Shown piece after piece: positions 15,899 through 24,308 of a stretch of 64,000 bases of DNA. Positions within the stretch are counted from its first letter, which is position 1. Every line of letters begins with the position of its first letter. The DNA is from a virus. Below the pieces are notes generated by a model. It was not told the origin of the DNA. It saw only the letters and a program-made list of their open reading frames with translations, and ran no database searches. The position numbers were made by a program, and so were the translations under genes. Where the stretch lies: the IMG/VR virus record IMGVR_UViG_3300029267_003703, positions 21,448 through 85,447 of that record. One strand, 5' to 3'.

Positions 15899-18800
15899 AT
15901 GGCTCTCGAGCGCGCGATCACCATCAACAACAGTACTGGCGGCTCTCCGATCGGGGCGTTCGCAACCATCAACGATGGAGACACGCTGCTCGTTGCCGAG
16001 GGCATCCAGTCGACCCAAACGGACATCACCATCACCCCGAACAGCGGGCAGGTGAAGCTTGTGGGCAACGCCCCGGTCATCAACTCTGGGTACTCCGGAG
16101 CCGACCAGGACGTCACCTTGTGGTTCGTGCGGGGCACCGGTGCCAACGTCGGCATTCGATGGGGCCAGACCGGCACCCAGACCATGGAGATTACCAACGA
16201 CGGCACCAATTGGTACTCCATCGCTACCGCCGGATCCTCCTTGATTGGCTACACGGAGGCCGCTGCCAACTATTCTACGGCTCTTGGCTCTGGTACCGCT
16301 GCTGCCGGCGCCCACGCAAACTCCGTCCTCGTAGGCTTTGAAGCTGGCGCTGCTTTGACTGGGGCCGACAACGTCATTATCGGCTATCGAGCCGGAAAGG
16401 CGATGACAACTGGCATCAACTCGGTGATCATCGGGTCCGGTGCTGCTGCACTAACAGCAGGATCTGCTGAAGACAACGTCATCATCGGTAAGGGGGCGTT
16501 TGCTGCCAACACCGGTACATCAGACCAGAACATCATTATCGGTTCTGGGGCAGCGGCGAACTATAGCTCATCCAACGGCCACAACATAGTGGTTGGGTAC
16601 CAGGCCGGTGCTGGTCTGGACACGGAATCGTATTGCACGATAATTGGATACCAGGCTGGTGCGACGGTGGGTGGCGGCAACGCCATCGCCATCGGGTATC
16701 AGGCAGGATATCAGATAGGGAGTTACTCGGTTGCCATAGGCGATCAGGCCCTCTACGCTGCAACGGCGACCAACAACGACGTGGTTGCAATAGGCCGTCA
16801 AGCTGGCCGCAACTCTAACGGTTACGGAACGGTTTACATAGGGCAGTATGCCGGGCGCAACGCTAACGGTGGCTATAACGTTGGCATCGGGTACACCGCT
16901 TTGGAGATGAGTGGAGCGAGTTATGCGGGGTTCAACGTCGGCATCGGGTACAGGACATTAGCCATCTTGAGTTCCGGTGATAGGAACGTGGCGCTTGGCT
17001 ACCAGGCAATGGACGTTTCCACCAGTGCATCGAACTCAGTAGCCATCGGCAACTCAGCGTTAGGGTCGAATACGACCTATAGCGGCAACGTTGCGATTGG
17101 GTCGAACGCGATGAGTGGGGCCAACGGTGGCACCGAAAACGTCGCCGTTGGGGCGTACGCAGGAGCCAGCATCACCACCAGCTACGGAGTCGCCGTTGGC
17201 TCGTATGCGGCATACAATCGAACGTCGTTCTTGAATGGAGTCGCTCTGGGGAGGCAGGCCGGAAGTGGGGGCAGCGGCTCGGACTGTGTGTACATTGGAG
17301 AACGCACTGGAGAAAGTGTCACCGGCGACAATAACGTCGCCATAGGGTACAACTCACAACGGTATGCGCGCACTGGCACAAGCTCCAACAACATATCCAT
17401 CGGGTACGAGTCCCTCAGGAGCAACACAACAAGCGCTGCCAACGACAACATCGCGTTTGGCTATCGGGCCTTGTACAGCACGGTAGCAACAGGCAACATC
17501 GCCCTTGGGAGGATGGCTGGGTACTCAAACACCACCGATAACTACCAAGTGTACATCGGGTGGGGCGCGGGGCTGGACAGCAACTTCAACTGTGAGGGGA
17601 ACGTAGGTGTCGGCTACCATGCGCTTTACAACGTACGCGGCATTGGGAGCGGTGGCTGCGGACGGAACACGGCAGTCGGGTATCAGTCCCTCGAAGCCCT
17701 CACAATCAACACCACGGACACGCAGGCGATCAGCAACACCGCGATTGGCTATCAGTCAGGCCTCAACATTGGGGATGCTGCCGATTACAACACGGCACTT
17801 GGTGCAGAGGCAATCGGCAGTGGGGCGTTGACCGCCAACAACAATACGGCAGTTGGCTTCCAGTCCCTGTACAACGTGACAGGTGGGGGCAACACTGCCG
17901 TGGGGACTGCGAGTGGAGACTCCATCACGAGCGGCGAGAATAACGTTTGCGTAGGGTACAACGCAGACGTATCCGCAAGCACTGACACGAACGAGATCGC
18001 AATCGGCTACGCTGTGACAGGCAAGGGGTCGAACACAACGGTGCTCGGCAACACATCCGTGACCGACACCTACGTTCGAGGCAACCTACGGGTCGGCAAC
18101 GAATCCACTGCCGCAAAGTACCTCTACTTCCAGAACAGCACAGGCGCTACTCAGCCTGGTTTCCGGTGGTCGGGATCGGCCGTCGAATGGTCGAACGACG
18201 GTACCAGCTGGTACACGTTTGCGGCGGGAGGCACGTCGCTTACCGGTTACACCCAGTCCGCATCGCCATACGGTACTGCGCTCGGAAGCGGGACTGCTTC
18301 TTCCGGTGCCGCCCTGAACATGACCCTGCTCGGCTACCAGGCCGGTGCGTCGCTTACAACTAATGGCGACGACAACACCCTGTTGGGGTTTCAGGCTGGC
18401 TCCTCGATCACTTCTGGGTATCAGAACGTATGCGTTGGGTCCAATACCGCCGTCAATGCTACGGCGAGCCTACAAGTGGCTGTGGGGTACAACGCGAGGG
18501 TCACGACCAGCCAGCCAGGGAGCATGCAATTCGGCAATGGTACCAACACGTATGCCAGTCGGACGGCACAGTTCGGGGATGCCTTCTACCAGTACATCCT
18601 GTACGCAAACAGCTACCAAAGCTATTCAGACGTGTCGCTGAAACAAGACATCGAATCGCTTTCCTCCGATGAGGGACTATCACTCATCCAAAAGCTTCGA
18701 CCCGTATCCTTCCGCATGAAAACAGGCACAACTGAATACGAAAAGCGGAAGCGGTTTGGACTCATTGCCCAAGAAGTAAAGCTTGCGGTGGAGGAAGCCG

Positions 18801-18952
18801 GGGTTGGAGCGCGTAGCGTATACTTCGACGAAGGTGAGATCTGGGGGCTGGACTACAACCAGTTTGTAGCCCCATTGATCAAGTCAGTACAAGAACTATC
18901 CACGATGGTGAAAGAGCTTCAAGCAGAGGTGGCTCTGCTGAAAGGAACGTGA
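15899..18952 (+). CDS. Tailspike with YadA/Hep-Hag-type repeats and S74 self-cleaving chaperone
   Basis: A 1017-residue trimeric-fibre-type protein. Residues about 120-880 are dominated by repeats such as NVAIGYQAL, NTAVGYQSL and NVCVGYNA, the left-handed roll typical of YadA-like adhesin heads. Two copies of a linking module (near residues 74 and 740: GxxPGxRW...NDGTSWYxFAAGGTSLTGYT-like) flank the repeats. The C-terminus is a peptidase S74 intramolecular chaperone starting at SDVSLKQDI, with the catalytic-type dyad Ser910-Lys915 (spacing +5 as in endosialidases), followed by LRPVSFRMK, FGLIAQEV and a C-terminal coiled coil. The last 108 residues should be released after trimer folding. Ribosome site GTAGGAGATAG. 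Confidence 0.85.
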   Translation: MALERAITINNSTGGSPIGAFATINDGDTLLVAEGIQSTQTDITITPNSGQVKLVGNAPVINSGYSGADQDVTLWFVRGTGANVGIRWGQTGTQTMEITNDGTNWYSIATAGSSLIGYTEAAANYSTALGSGTAAAGAHANSVLVGFEAGAALTGADNVIIGYRAGKAMTTGINSVIIGSGAAALTAGSAEDNVIIGKGAFAANTGTSDQNIIIGSGAAANYSSSNGHNIVVGYQAGAGLDTESYCTIIGYQAGATVGGGNAIAIGYQAGYQIGSYSVAIGDQALYAATATNNDVVAIGRQAGRNSNGYGTVYIGQYAGRNANGGYNVGIGYTALEMSGASYAGFNVGIGYRTLAILSSGDRNVALGYQAMDVSTSASNSVAIGNSALGSNTTYSGNVAIGSNAMSGANGGTENVAVGAYAGASITTSYGVAVGSYAAYNRTSFLNGVALGRQAGSGGSGSDCVYIGERTGESVTGDNNVAIGYNSQRYARTGTSSNNISIGYESLRSNTTSAANDNIAFGYRALYSTVATGNIALGRMAGYSNTTDNYQVYIGWGAGLDSNFNCEGNVGVGYHALYNVRGIGSGGCGRNTAVGYQSLEALTINTTDTQAISNTAIGYQSGLNIGDAADYNTALGAEAIGSGALTANNNTAVGFQSLYNVTGGGNTAVGTASGDSITSGENNVCVGYNADVSASTDTNEIAIGYAVTGKGSNTTVLGNTSVTDTYVRGNLRVGNESTAAKYLYFQNSTGATQPGFRWSGSAVEWSNDGTSWYTFAAGGTSLTGYTQSASPYGTALGSGTASSGAALNMTLLGYQAGASLTTNGDDNTLLGFQAGSSITSGYQNVCVGSNTAVNATASLQVAVGYNARVTTSQPGSMQFGNGTNTYASRTAQFGDAFYQYILYANSYQSYSDVSLKQDIESLSSDEGLSLIQKLRPVSFRMKTGTTEYEKRKRFGLIAQEVKLAVEEAGVGARSVYFDEGEIWGLDYNQFVAPLIKSVQELSTMVKELQAEVALLKGT

Positions 18953-18953
18953 T

Positions 18954-19268
18954 ATGGCACTTCAGATCGCAAAAGAGACCCCCTCTGGAGTCAGCGTGGA
19001 GTATTGGCGGATCAACCCGGTCATGACGATCGACATGGTGGAGCGCAAGGTGTACGCCAGGCTGATGGCCTACGTGTCGCAGGCCGCGCGTACGGGCGGC
19101 AAGAGGGAGGTCGTGATGGCCGACGAAGTCGTCGGCTTTGACGCCGTTCAGCGGATCGTGCTCGATGGTGCCGACTTCGGGACGGCCCTTGCGGCGGGTG
19201 AGTTCCGAGACGTCATGTACGCGAAGCTCAAGACCGAGGACTTCTTCAGCGGGGCCGACGACGTCTAG
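18954..19268 (+). CDS. Small protein following tailspike
   Basis: A 104-residue protein whose ATG follows the tailspike stop by one base, so translation is coupled. The first 35 residues are beta-like (VSVEYWRINPVMTIDMVERK) and the rest mixes helix and strand. Small genes directly after fibres are often assembly chaperones or tip proteins; nothing in the sequence proves this here. Confidence 0.6.
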   Translation: MALQIAKETPSGVSVEYWRINPVMTIDMVERKVYARLMAYVSQAARTGGKREVVMADEVVGFDAVQRIVLDGADFGTALAAGEFRDVMYAKLKTEDFFSGADDV

Positions 19269-19319
19269 TCTTGTACTTCCTTCTGTTTGGAAGTAACTTT
19301 CCGGCAGGAGGAAGAACAC

Positions 19320-19703
19320 ATGGCGCAGAAGAAGAGCAGTGTAAGGAAGACCATGGCGCAAAAGACCGCGAAGAAGGCTGCGAGTCCCGGTACCCCTCTC
19401 CCGTCCGGCGGGAAGAAGGTCACACCGAAAGACAAGAAGGCCGTCGACGAGATGAAAAAGGCGCTCGACGAGCAGCGTGAAGTTGTCGTGAGAGCGGCCG
19501 TTCAGTACGAGCAGGCCAAGACGATCCACAACCAGCAGGTCGCCAAGCTCTTGCAGCTCGATGGCGAGCTCACCGAGAAGGTCAAGTCGATGCTCGACAA
19601 GTACGAGCTCGATCCCGAGACCAAGAACTACAGCTACAACTTCGACAGGGGCACCTTCACGGAAGTCGAGCCCCAGCAGCCGCCGTCGGCCCCCAAGGAG
19701 TAG
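19320..19703 (+). CDS. Lys-rich coiled-coil protein
   Basis: ATG 19320 is chosen over an upstream in-frame ATG (19287) because AGGAGGAAG lies 6 bases before it. The 127-residue product has a Lys/Ala-rich N-terminus (KKSSVRKTMAQKTAKKAAS), then a long predicted coiled coil (residues about 40-100), and a Pro-rich tail. No family recognised. A short ACTTCC/GGAAGT inverted repeat lies in the upstream gap. Confidence 0.65.
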   Translation: MAQKKSSVRKTMAQKTAKKAASPGTPLPSGGKKVTPKDKKAVDEMKKALDEQREVVVRAAVQYEQAKTIHNQQVAKLLQLDGELTEKVKSMLDKYELDPETKNYSYNFDRGTFTEVEPQQPPSAPKE

Positions 19704-19706
19704 TAG

Positions 19707-22700
19707 ATGGCGTGCACGCCTCCAGGCTGGAGTACCCAGGCATGGGGCTGGACCCCTTGGGGTAGTCTTCCTGGGGGCAACATCCCGTTCCACGAGCCCT
19801 TCACGACGTACTGTGTGGGGCCGTGCGGCGAGATGGAGGACATCCTGGCGTACCTGCCGGTGTCCATCTCTGGCGACTTCGGAACGAAGCTACCTGATCA
19901 AGACCTGTGCATGTGGAGCATTGCCGGCCCTTCCGGCGTGGCGATCCCCACGGTGCTCACGATCGAGCACGTTCCGGACCCGAACTCTCCGGCGCCGGCG
20001 GGCACGCCCCCAAGCTGGACGCTCGAGCTCACGGCCGAGCTCGTCTCCCTCCCCACGGAAGTGGAGAACAGCGTTGAGCACGTTTGGTTTGGTGTGTGGG
20101 ACGAGGACGGCAACTCGGTCGGCATCTACGTGTCGCAGACGCAGATTGGATGGGGGCCACGCGTGGGCGAGCAGCCCATCGGCATTCTGACCCCCGCGCA
20201 GCTCAACGGGTTCCACCTTGAGGAAGGTGTTTTCTACACCTTCCGCATCTCGGTCAACGACACGACGCAGGCCGTCTTCATCTACATCACGAAGACGGAC
20301 GACCTTCTACAGCCCGGAGGCACCCACGCTTTGCGGGCCATCGTGCCGCTGCCAGGGCAGGTCGGCAGCCACACGGAAGCGACGACCGTCAGCGTGCGCG
20401 GCAGCGCCGGGCACGAGGTGCACATCTGCCTCGACTCCATCTGTCTGGCTCCCGCGTTCATGGCCCCGAACATGCCGCCGATTGCGGACGCCGGCGAGGA
20501 GCAGGAGATCAAGCTCTGCACCCTCGGCGAGCTCGACGGCACCGGCAGCTACGACCCTGAAGGCTCCCCGCTCATCTACTACTGGCGGCTGACGGACGGC
20601 CCCGTGGCCAGCCAGTACGTGTTCGAGGGTCTGGACGGAAGCACCCAGCCACTTGCTATCCCTACCGGCTTCACGAACATCCTGAGCACCACGCTCATGG
20701 ACGACGAGTTCCTGAGCAAGGGGCTGCCGATTGGGATCGGTTCAGGGGACGTGCTTCTCATCGAGGGCATCGCCTACGACATCATCGCCGTCAACGCGAC
20801 GGAGATCACCATCAGCGGCGAGTTCCTCGAGGACAACTGGAGCGCCAAGTACTTCAAGGTGCTCAAGCAGTCCATCCTCGACGACCCCTCGAGCCCGACT
20901 CCGCACTTCTACCCGGACGCCCCGGGCTTCTACCGTTTCGAGCTCATGGTCAGCGACGGCGGCATCTTCTCGGAGCCGGACGTGACGGTGGTCGCCGTCC
21001 GCGAGTCCCCCATGCCCCGGGGCTGCACGCCGAACGTGGGGTTCATCTGGACCAACCTGTCCGACTTCTGGTCACTGGTAGAAGAAAGAGAAGTGATCGA
21101 GACCGTGTGGAGCGCGATCACGCAGATCGCCGCTGGTCAGCTGCTCACTTTGTGGCAGGTGGACTACAACAAGAGCCTGCGAGACATCCAGCGCTCGATG
21201 GTTCGCAAGTGGCTCTACTACGACCTGCTCATTCAGGAGCCCTTCTACGACCTGACCGAAGTCAAGAAGATGGACAACACGACCGGCTTCCTGACGGGCG
21301 CCGGCGGCGTAGTGCAGCCTCCTCCGTTGGGCGGTGTGACCTACGACTTGGACGCGGACTACAGCGGCGAGGACATCCAAGAGCACGACTGGCTCATCCT
21401 CGAGGGCGTGGGCTACCGAATCAAGAAGACCTCGGTCGTCGGCGGCGTGACGCGTCTGACTCTGTACGATGCCATTTACAACAACCCGCCCATCCCTTCT
21501 CTGCCGGACTGGACCATCGCACGGCCGACCACGAGCTCCCAGATCGACTTCTGGAGCGGGCTGGTGGTCGCCGGCGACAATGCCTTCGTCGAGGTGCTGA
21601 ACAACGAGACGGGTGAGGTGTTGTACCTGCAGGTCGACGTGCTCGGTGCGGCTCCGGAGAAGCCGGGCGGCGTCGCCTTGGACCCCACGGAGTACCTGCC
21701 GTACACCGACAACGACCTGTACACGCTGCACTTCATCGCGGTCTTCCGGCGGAAGTACACGCCGATCAACGACCGCATCCTGGACGTGCCGTACCTGCAG
21801 GTCATCCTCAAGGACCCGCCCGAAGACCAGGTACTTCAGCGCAACGTCGACTTCTTCATCGACATGTTCCGTGACCGTAAGTGCCTGCGCTTCGACAGCG
21901 TGTTCGTGCACGAGGAGCCCGGGTCAACGGTCCCCATCATCATCGTCGACGACCCGACCCCGCCGGCGAGGTTGTGGGCTGAGTTCACGTACATCGACAA
22001 CCGCCAGGTCATCGAGTCGAACTTCGGCGTCGCTGCGGACTTCACCCTCGACGACCTCGAGAAGATCCAAGCGGCCTCCCCCGGAGACTTGGACTATCTG
22101 TCGGCAGTTCAAGGGCTCTGGTACGTCTTCTTCCACGCGCCCACGCCGTACAATCTGCGCATCGGAACGCAGATTCTTCTTGGTCTGCCGTTCTCGGAAG
22201 AAGATGGGCTGATAGAGGAGATCAGGCCCAACTTCTCCGCGGCCGGCACGCGCGTCTTGATTCGGGACAAGGAGGAGACGGGCATCGTCCGATCCTACAC
22301 CTACCAAGATGGGCTGGACTTGGAGATCAACCCGGAGACGGGGGTCGAGTACGTGGAGGGCGACTCGATCCAGAAGTTCGCTCCGCTGTCCACGGGCGTG
22401 GTCGTCTATGACTACCTGAACAACCCGCAGTGGATGTCGGTCCTCATCAGTCAGGGCGTGTTTCGGGAGATCGAGAAGTTCCACAAGTTCTTCGTACGCA
22501 TCGAGAGCCCTGCCTTCTCTTTGGCCGGCGCCGTGGCGGCGCGCAAGCTGGCGCTGGCGGTCAAGCCCATGCGTACCTATCCCCTTACTGCGGTTCGGTA
22601 CGAGGTCGGGCCCGACGACATCGACATTACGGACATCATGGCCCTGACGGTCAAGCTCGGGCTGCACGACGGCCCATGCTTCGACTTGTGGGGGTCGGCC

Positions 22701-23591
22701 AACATCTGGAATGAGGGCGATCCCGGCGTGGTCACCATCTTCCCGCCTCCGGATGGACGGCCTGATCTGTTGACGGCACCCCCGGTGCCCGGCGTGGACA
22801 CCTTCACTCATCACGAGAACCAGCCTTGGCCTCCGGCCCCTTGGTACTCGAGCTGGGAGTCGGAGTACACGACGCACGAGCAGCATGACGTCGGTATGGC
22901 GGGGCTGGACAAGGCAGGAGGCTTCCACGCCCCCATCGTGTGGCCGCAGTTCCTGGACCCGAACCCTGTGCCCCTCGAGTCCTGGGACTTCGAGCTCGAG
23001 GCCATCAGGTTGTACTTCGAGCTCGATGGGGCGGCCGAGGCGACGCCCACGTACGACCTCGACATTCTGGTCAACAGCTTCGTCGTGCTCACCCTTCCGT
23101 TCACGGTCATCTGGCAGACCAACCCGCACGGCGGCAACGACTTCTTCGAGCTGCGCCACGTCCTGCCGGCGTCCCTCACCATCAATTCTGGTGACACGGT
23201 TCAGGTGCGCCTCTCCCCCAGCGGCGTCGGCACGGGTAACCCGAACTGGACCAACGTCGAGGGTCTGCTCTTCGGCAAGTATCTGTACGAGAACCCCGAT
23301 CTGATGTGGGGCTACGGCTATCAAGACCTGTGCCCTGACGACGAGATCCAGCTCACGCACTACATGGCGTGGGCCTCGCCCATGATGGTGCAGTACAACA
23401 CCATCTTTTCCTACGGCCTGCCGGTGTACCCGGCTTACGTGGACCCGGTCACGAGCACCATCGTGCTGGACCTGGGCAACCCCACTCTGAGCGTGCCTCC
23501 CGGCAGCGGCCTACCCGGCTGGAGCTTCGGGCAGGTTTTGAATCCGCCCCCGCCCCCGTATACTGGGTACGCATCCATCAAGGTGATCTGA
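19707..23591 (+). CDS. Large virion protein with PKD-like domain
   Basis: A 1294-residue protein. Residues 1-250 contain Trp- and Pro-rich segments and a lectin-like beta domain (VEHVWFGVWDEDGNSVGIYV). A PKD/Ig-like domain spans about residues 255-430, with the hallmark PPIADAGE...LDGTGSYDPEG...IYYWRLTDG start and YRFELMVSDGG strand. The C-terminal 850 residues include repeated mixed alpha/beta segments and no recognised domain. The length, PKD module and operon position suggest a peripheral tail or host-contact protein. Start ATG follows AAGGAGTAGTAG. Confidence 0.65.
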   Translation: MACTPPGWSTQAWGWTPWGSLPGGNIPFHEPFTTYCVGPCGEMEDILAYLPVSISGDFGTKLPDQDLCMWSIAGPSGVAIPTVLTIEHVPDPNSPAPAGTPPSWTLELTAELVSLPTEVENSVEHVWFGVWDEDGNSVGIYVSQTQIGWGPRVGEQPIGILTPAQLNGFHLEEGVFYTFRISVNDTTQAVFIYITKTDDLLQPGGTHALRAIVPLPGQVGSHTEATTVSVRGSAGHEVHICLDSICLAPAFMAPNMPPIADAGEEQEIKLCTLGELDGTGSYDPEGSPLIYYWRLTDGPVASQYVFEGLDGSTQPLAIPTGFTNILSTTLMDDEFLSKGLPIGIGSGDVLLIEGIAYDIIAVNATEITISGEFLEDNWSAKYFKVLKQSILDDPSSPTPHFYPDAPGFYRFELMVSDGGIFSEPDVTVVAVRESPMPRGCTPNVGFIWTNLSDFWSLVEEREVIETVWSAITQIAAGQLLTLWQVDYNKSLRDIQRSMVRKWLYYDLLIQEPFYDLTEVKKMDNTTGFLTGAGGVVQPPPLGGVTYDLDADYSGEDIQEHDWLILEGVGYRIKKTSVVGGVTRLTLYDAIYNNPPIPSLPDWTIARPTTSSQIDFWSGLVVAGDNAFVEVLNNETGEVLYLQVDVLGAAPEKPGGVALDPTEYLPYTDNDLYTLHFIAVFRRKYTPINDRILDVPYLQVILKDPPEDQVLQRNVDFFIDMFRDRKCLRFDSVFVHEEPGSTVPIIIVDDPTPPARLWAEFTYIDNRQVIESNFGVAADFTLDDLEKIQAASPGDLDYLSAVQGLWYVFFHAPTPYNLRIGTQILLGLPFSEEDGLIEEIRPNFSAAGTRVLIRDKEETGIVRSYTYQDGLDLEINPETGVEYVEGDSIQKFAPLSTGVVVYDYLNNPQWMSVLISQGVFREIEKFHKFFVRIESPAFSLAGAVAARKLALAVKPMRTYPLTAVRYEVGPDDIDITDIMALTVKLGLHDGPCFDLWGSANIWNEGDPGVVTIFPPPDGRPDLLTAPPVPGVDTFTHHENQPWPPAPWYSSWESEYTTHEQHDVGMAGLDKAGGFHAPIVWPQFLDPNPVPLESWDFELEAIRLYFELDGAAEATPTYDLDILVNSFVVLTLPFTVIWQTNPHGGNDFFELRHVLPASLTINSGDTVQVRLSPSGVGTGNPNWTNVEGLLFGKYLYENPDLMWGYGYQDLCPDDEIQLTHYMAWASPMMVQYNTIFSYGLPVYPAYVDPVTSTIVLDLGNPTLSVPPGSGLPGWSFGQVLNPPPPPYTGYASIKVI

Positions 23592-24301
23592 TGCCCTTCA
23601 GCGAAGACATCGACCTCAAGGTCAACGTTCGAATCGAGGCCCGAGAGCGCGGCAAGCTCGTGCGCGTCCACGAGAGCCACAACATCTTCCTGAACACGGG
23701 GCGCGACTGGCTTCGTCAGCTGATGTCCTTTCGAGAGGCGCCGGATCCGATGCCTCCGGAAGGCGTGTACGTCGACCCGTGTCAGGGCGGCACCGTACCG
23801 TACTACAACAGTCGGCACTCTCTCATCAGGTACATGGCCTTGGGCATCGGTGGCTCCAAGCAGATCTATCCGGCCGCGGAGTTCTTGGTGCCGCCGCTCA
23901 GCCACTACCAACCGCAGTCCTTCTTGCAGACGGACACCGACCCGCTGGTCTTCAAGCTCGAGATTCCGGTCGTGCTGGACCTTCTCGGTCAGCCCGTGCC
24001 GCCGCCGGCAGTGGGCCCGAAGTGGCTGGGGCAGATAGCCAATCCAGTTTTGCTCGGCACAGGCCCAGGGCACGTGAAGTACACCCGCTTGTTCGCGGAG
24101 GCCGAGATCTCTGTTCCTCCATTCGACAACGTCCCTCTCTCGGAGATCGGTCTGTACATCGACGATCCGGACCCGAACTACATACTGACGAAGCCTGACC
24201 CGGTCGCACCCCCGTACAACCTGGTCGCCTACGACCAGTTCAACACCATCGTGAAGACCAACGCCATCGCCCTGCAGGTCGATTGGACGTTCCGCATCTG
24301 A
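23591..24301 (+). CDS. Putative tail protein, 236 aa
   Basis: ATG 23591 overlaps the previous stop as TGATG, which fixes the start; the open frame further upstream is antisense-like shadow. The 236-residue product begins with a strand-rich segment (DLKVNVRIEARERGKLVRV) followed by HNIFLNTGRDWLRQLM, a pattern common at the start of phage tail proteins of unknown function. It ends in alternating strands. No named family recognised. Confidence 0.65.
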   Translation: MPFSEDIDLKVNVRIEARERGKLVRVHESHNIFLNTGRDWLRQLMSFREAPDPMPPEGVYVDPCQGGTVPYYNSRHSLIRYMALGIGGSKQIYPAAEFLVPPLSHYQPQSFLQTDTDPLVFKLEIPVVLDLLGQPVPPPAVGPKWLGQIANPVLLGTGPGHVKYTRLFAEAEISVPPFDNVPLSEIGLYIDDPDPNYILTKPDPVAPPYNLVAYDQFNTIVKTNAIALQVDWTFRI

Positions 24302-24308
24302 GGTTGCA

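Noticed and set aside
13103-16315. A 1070-codon open frame on the minus strand opposite the fibre genes
   Set aside because: It mirrors the glycine-rich repeats and has no recognisable motif or start signal.
21924-23360. A 478-codon minus-strand frame opposite the PKD protein
   Set aside because: Shadow of the plus-strand gene, with no support for a start or family.
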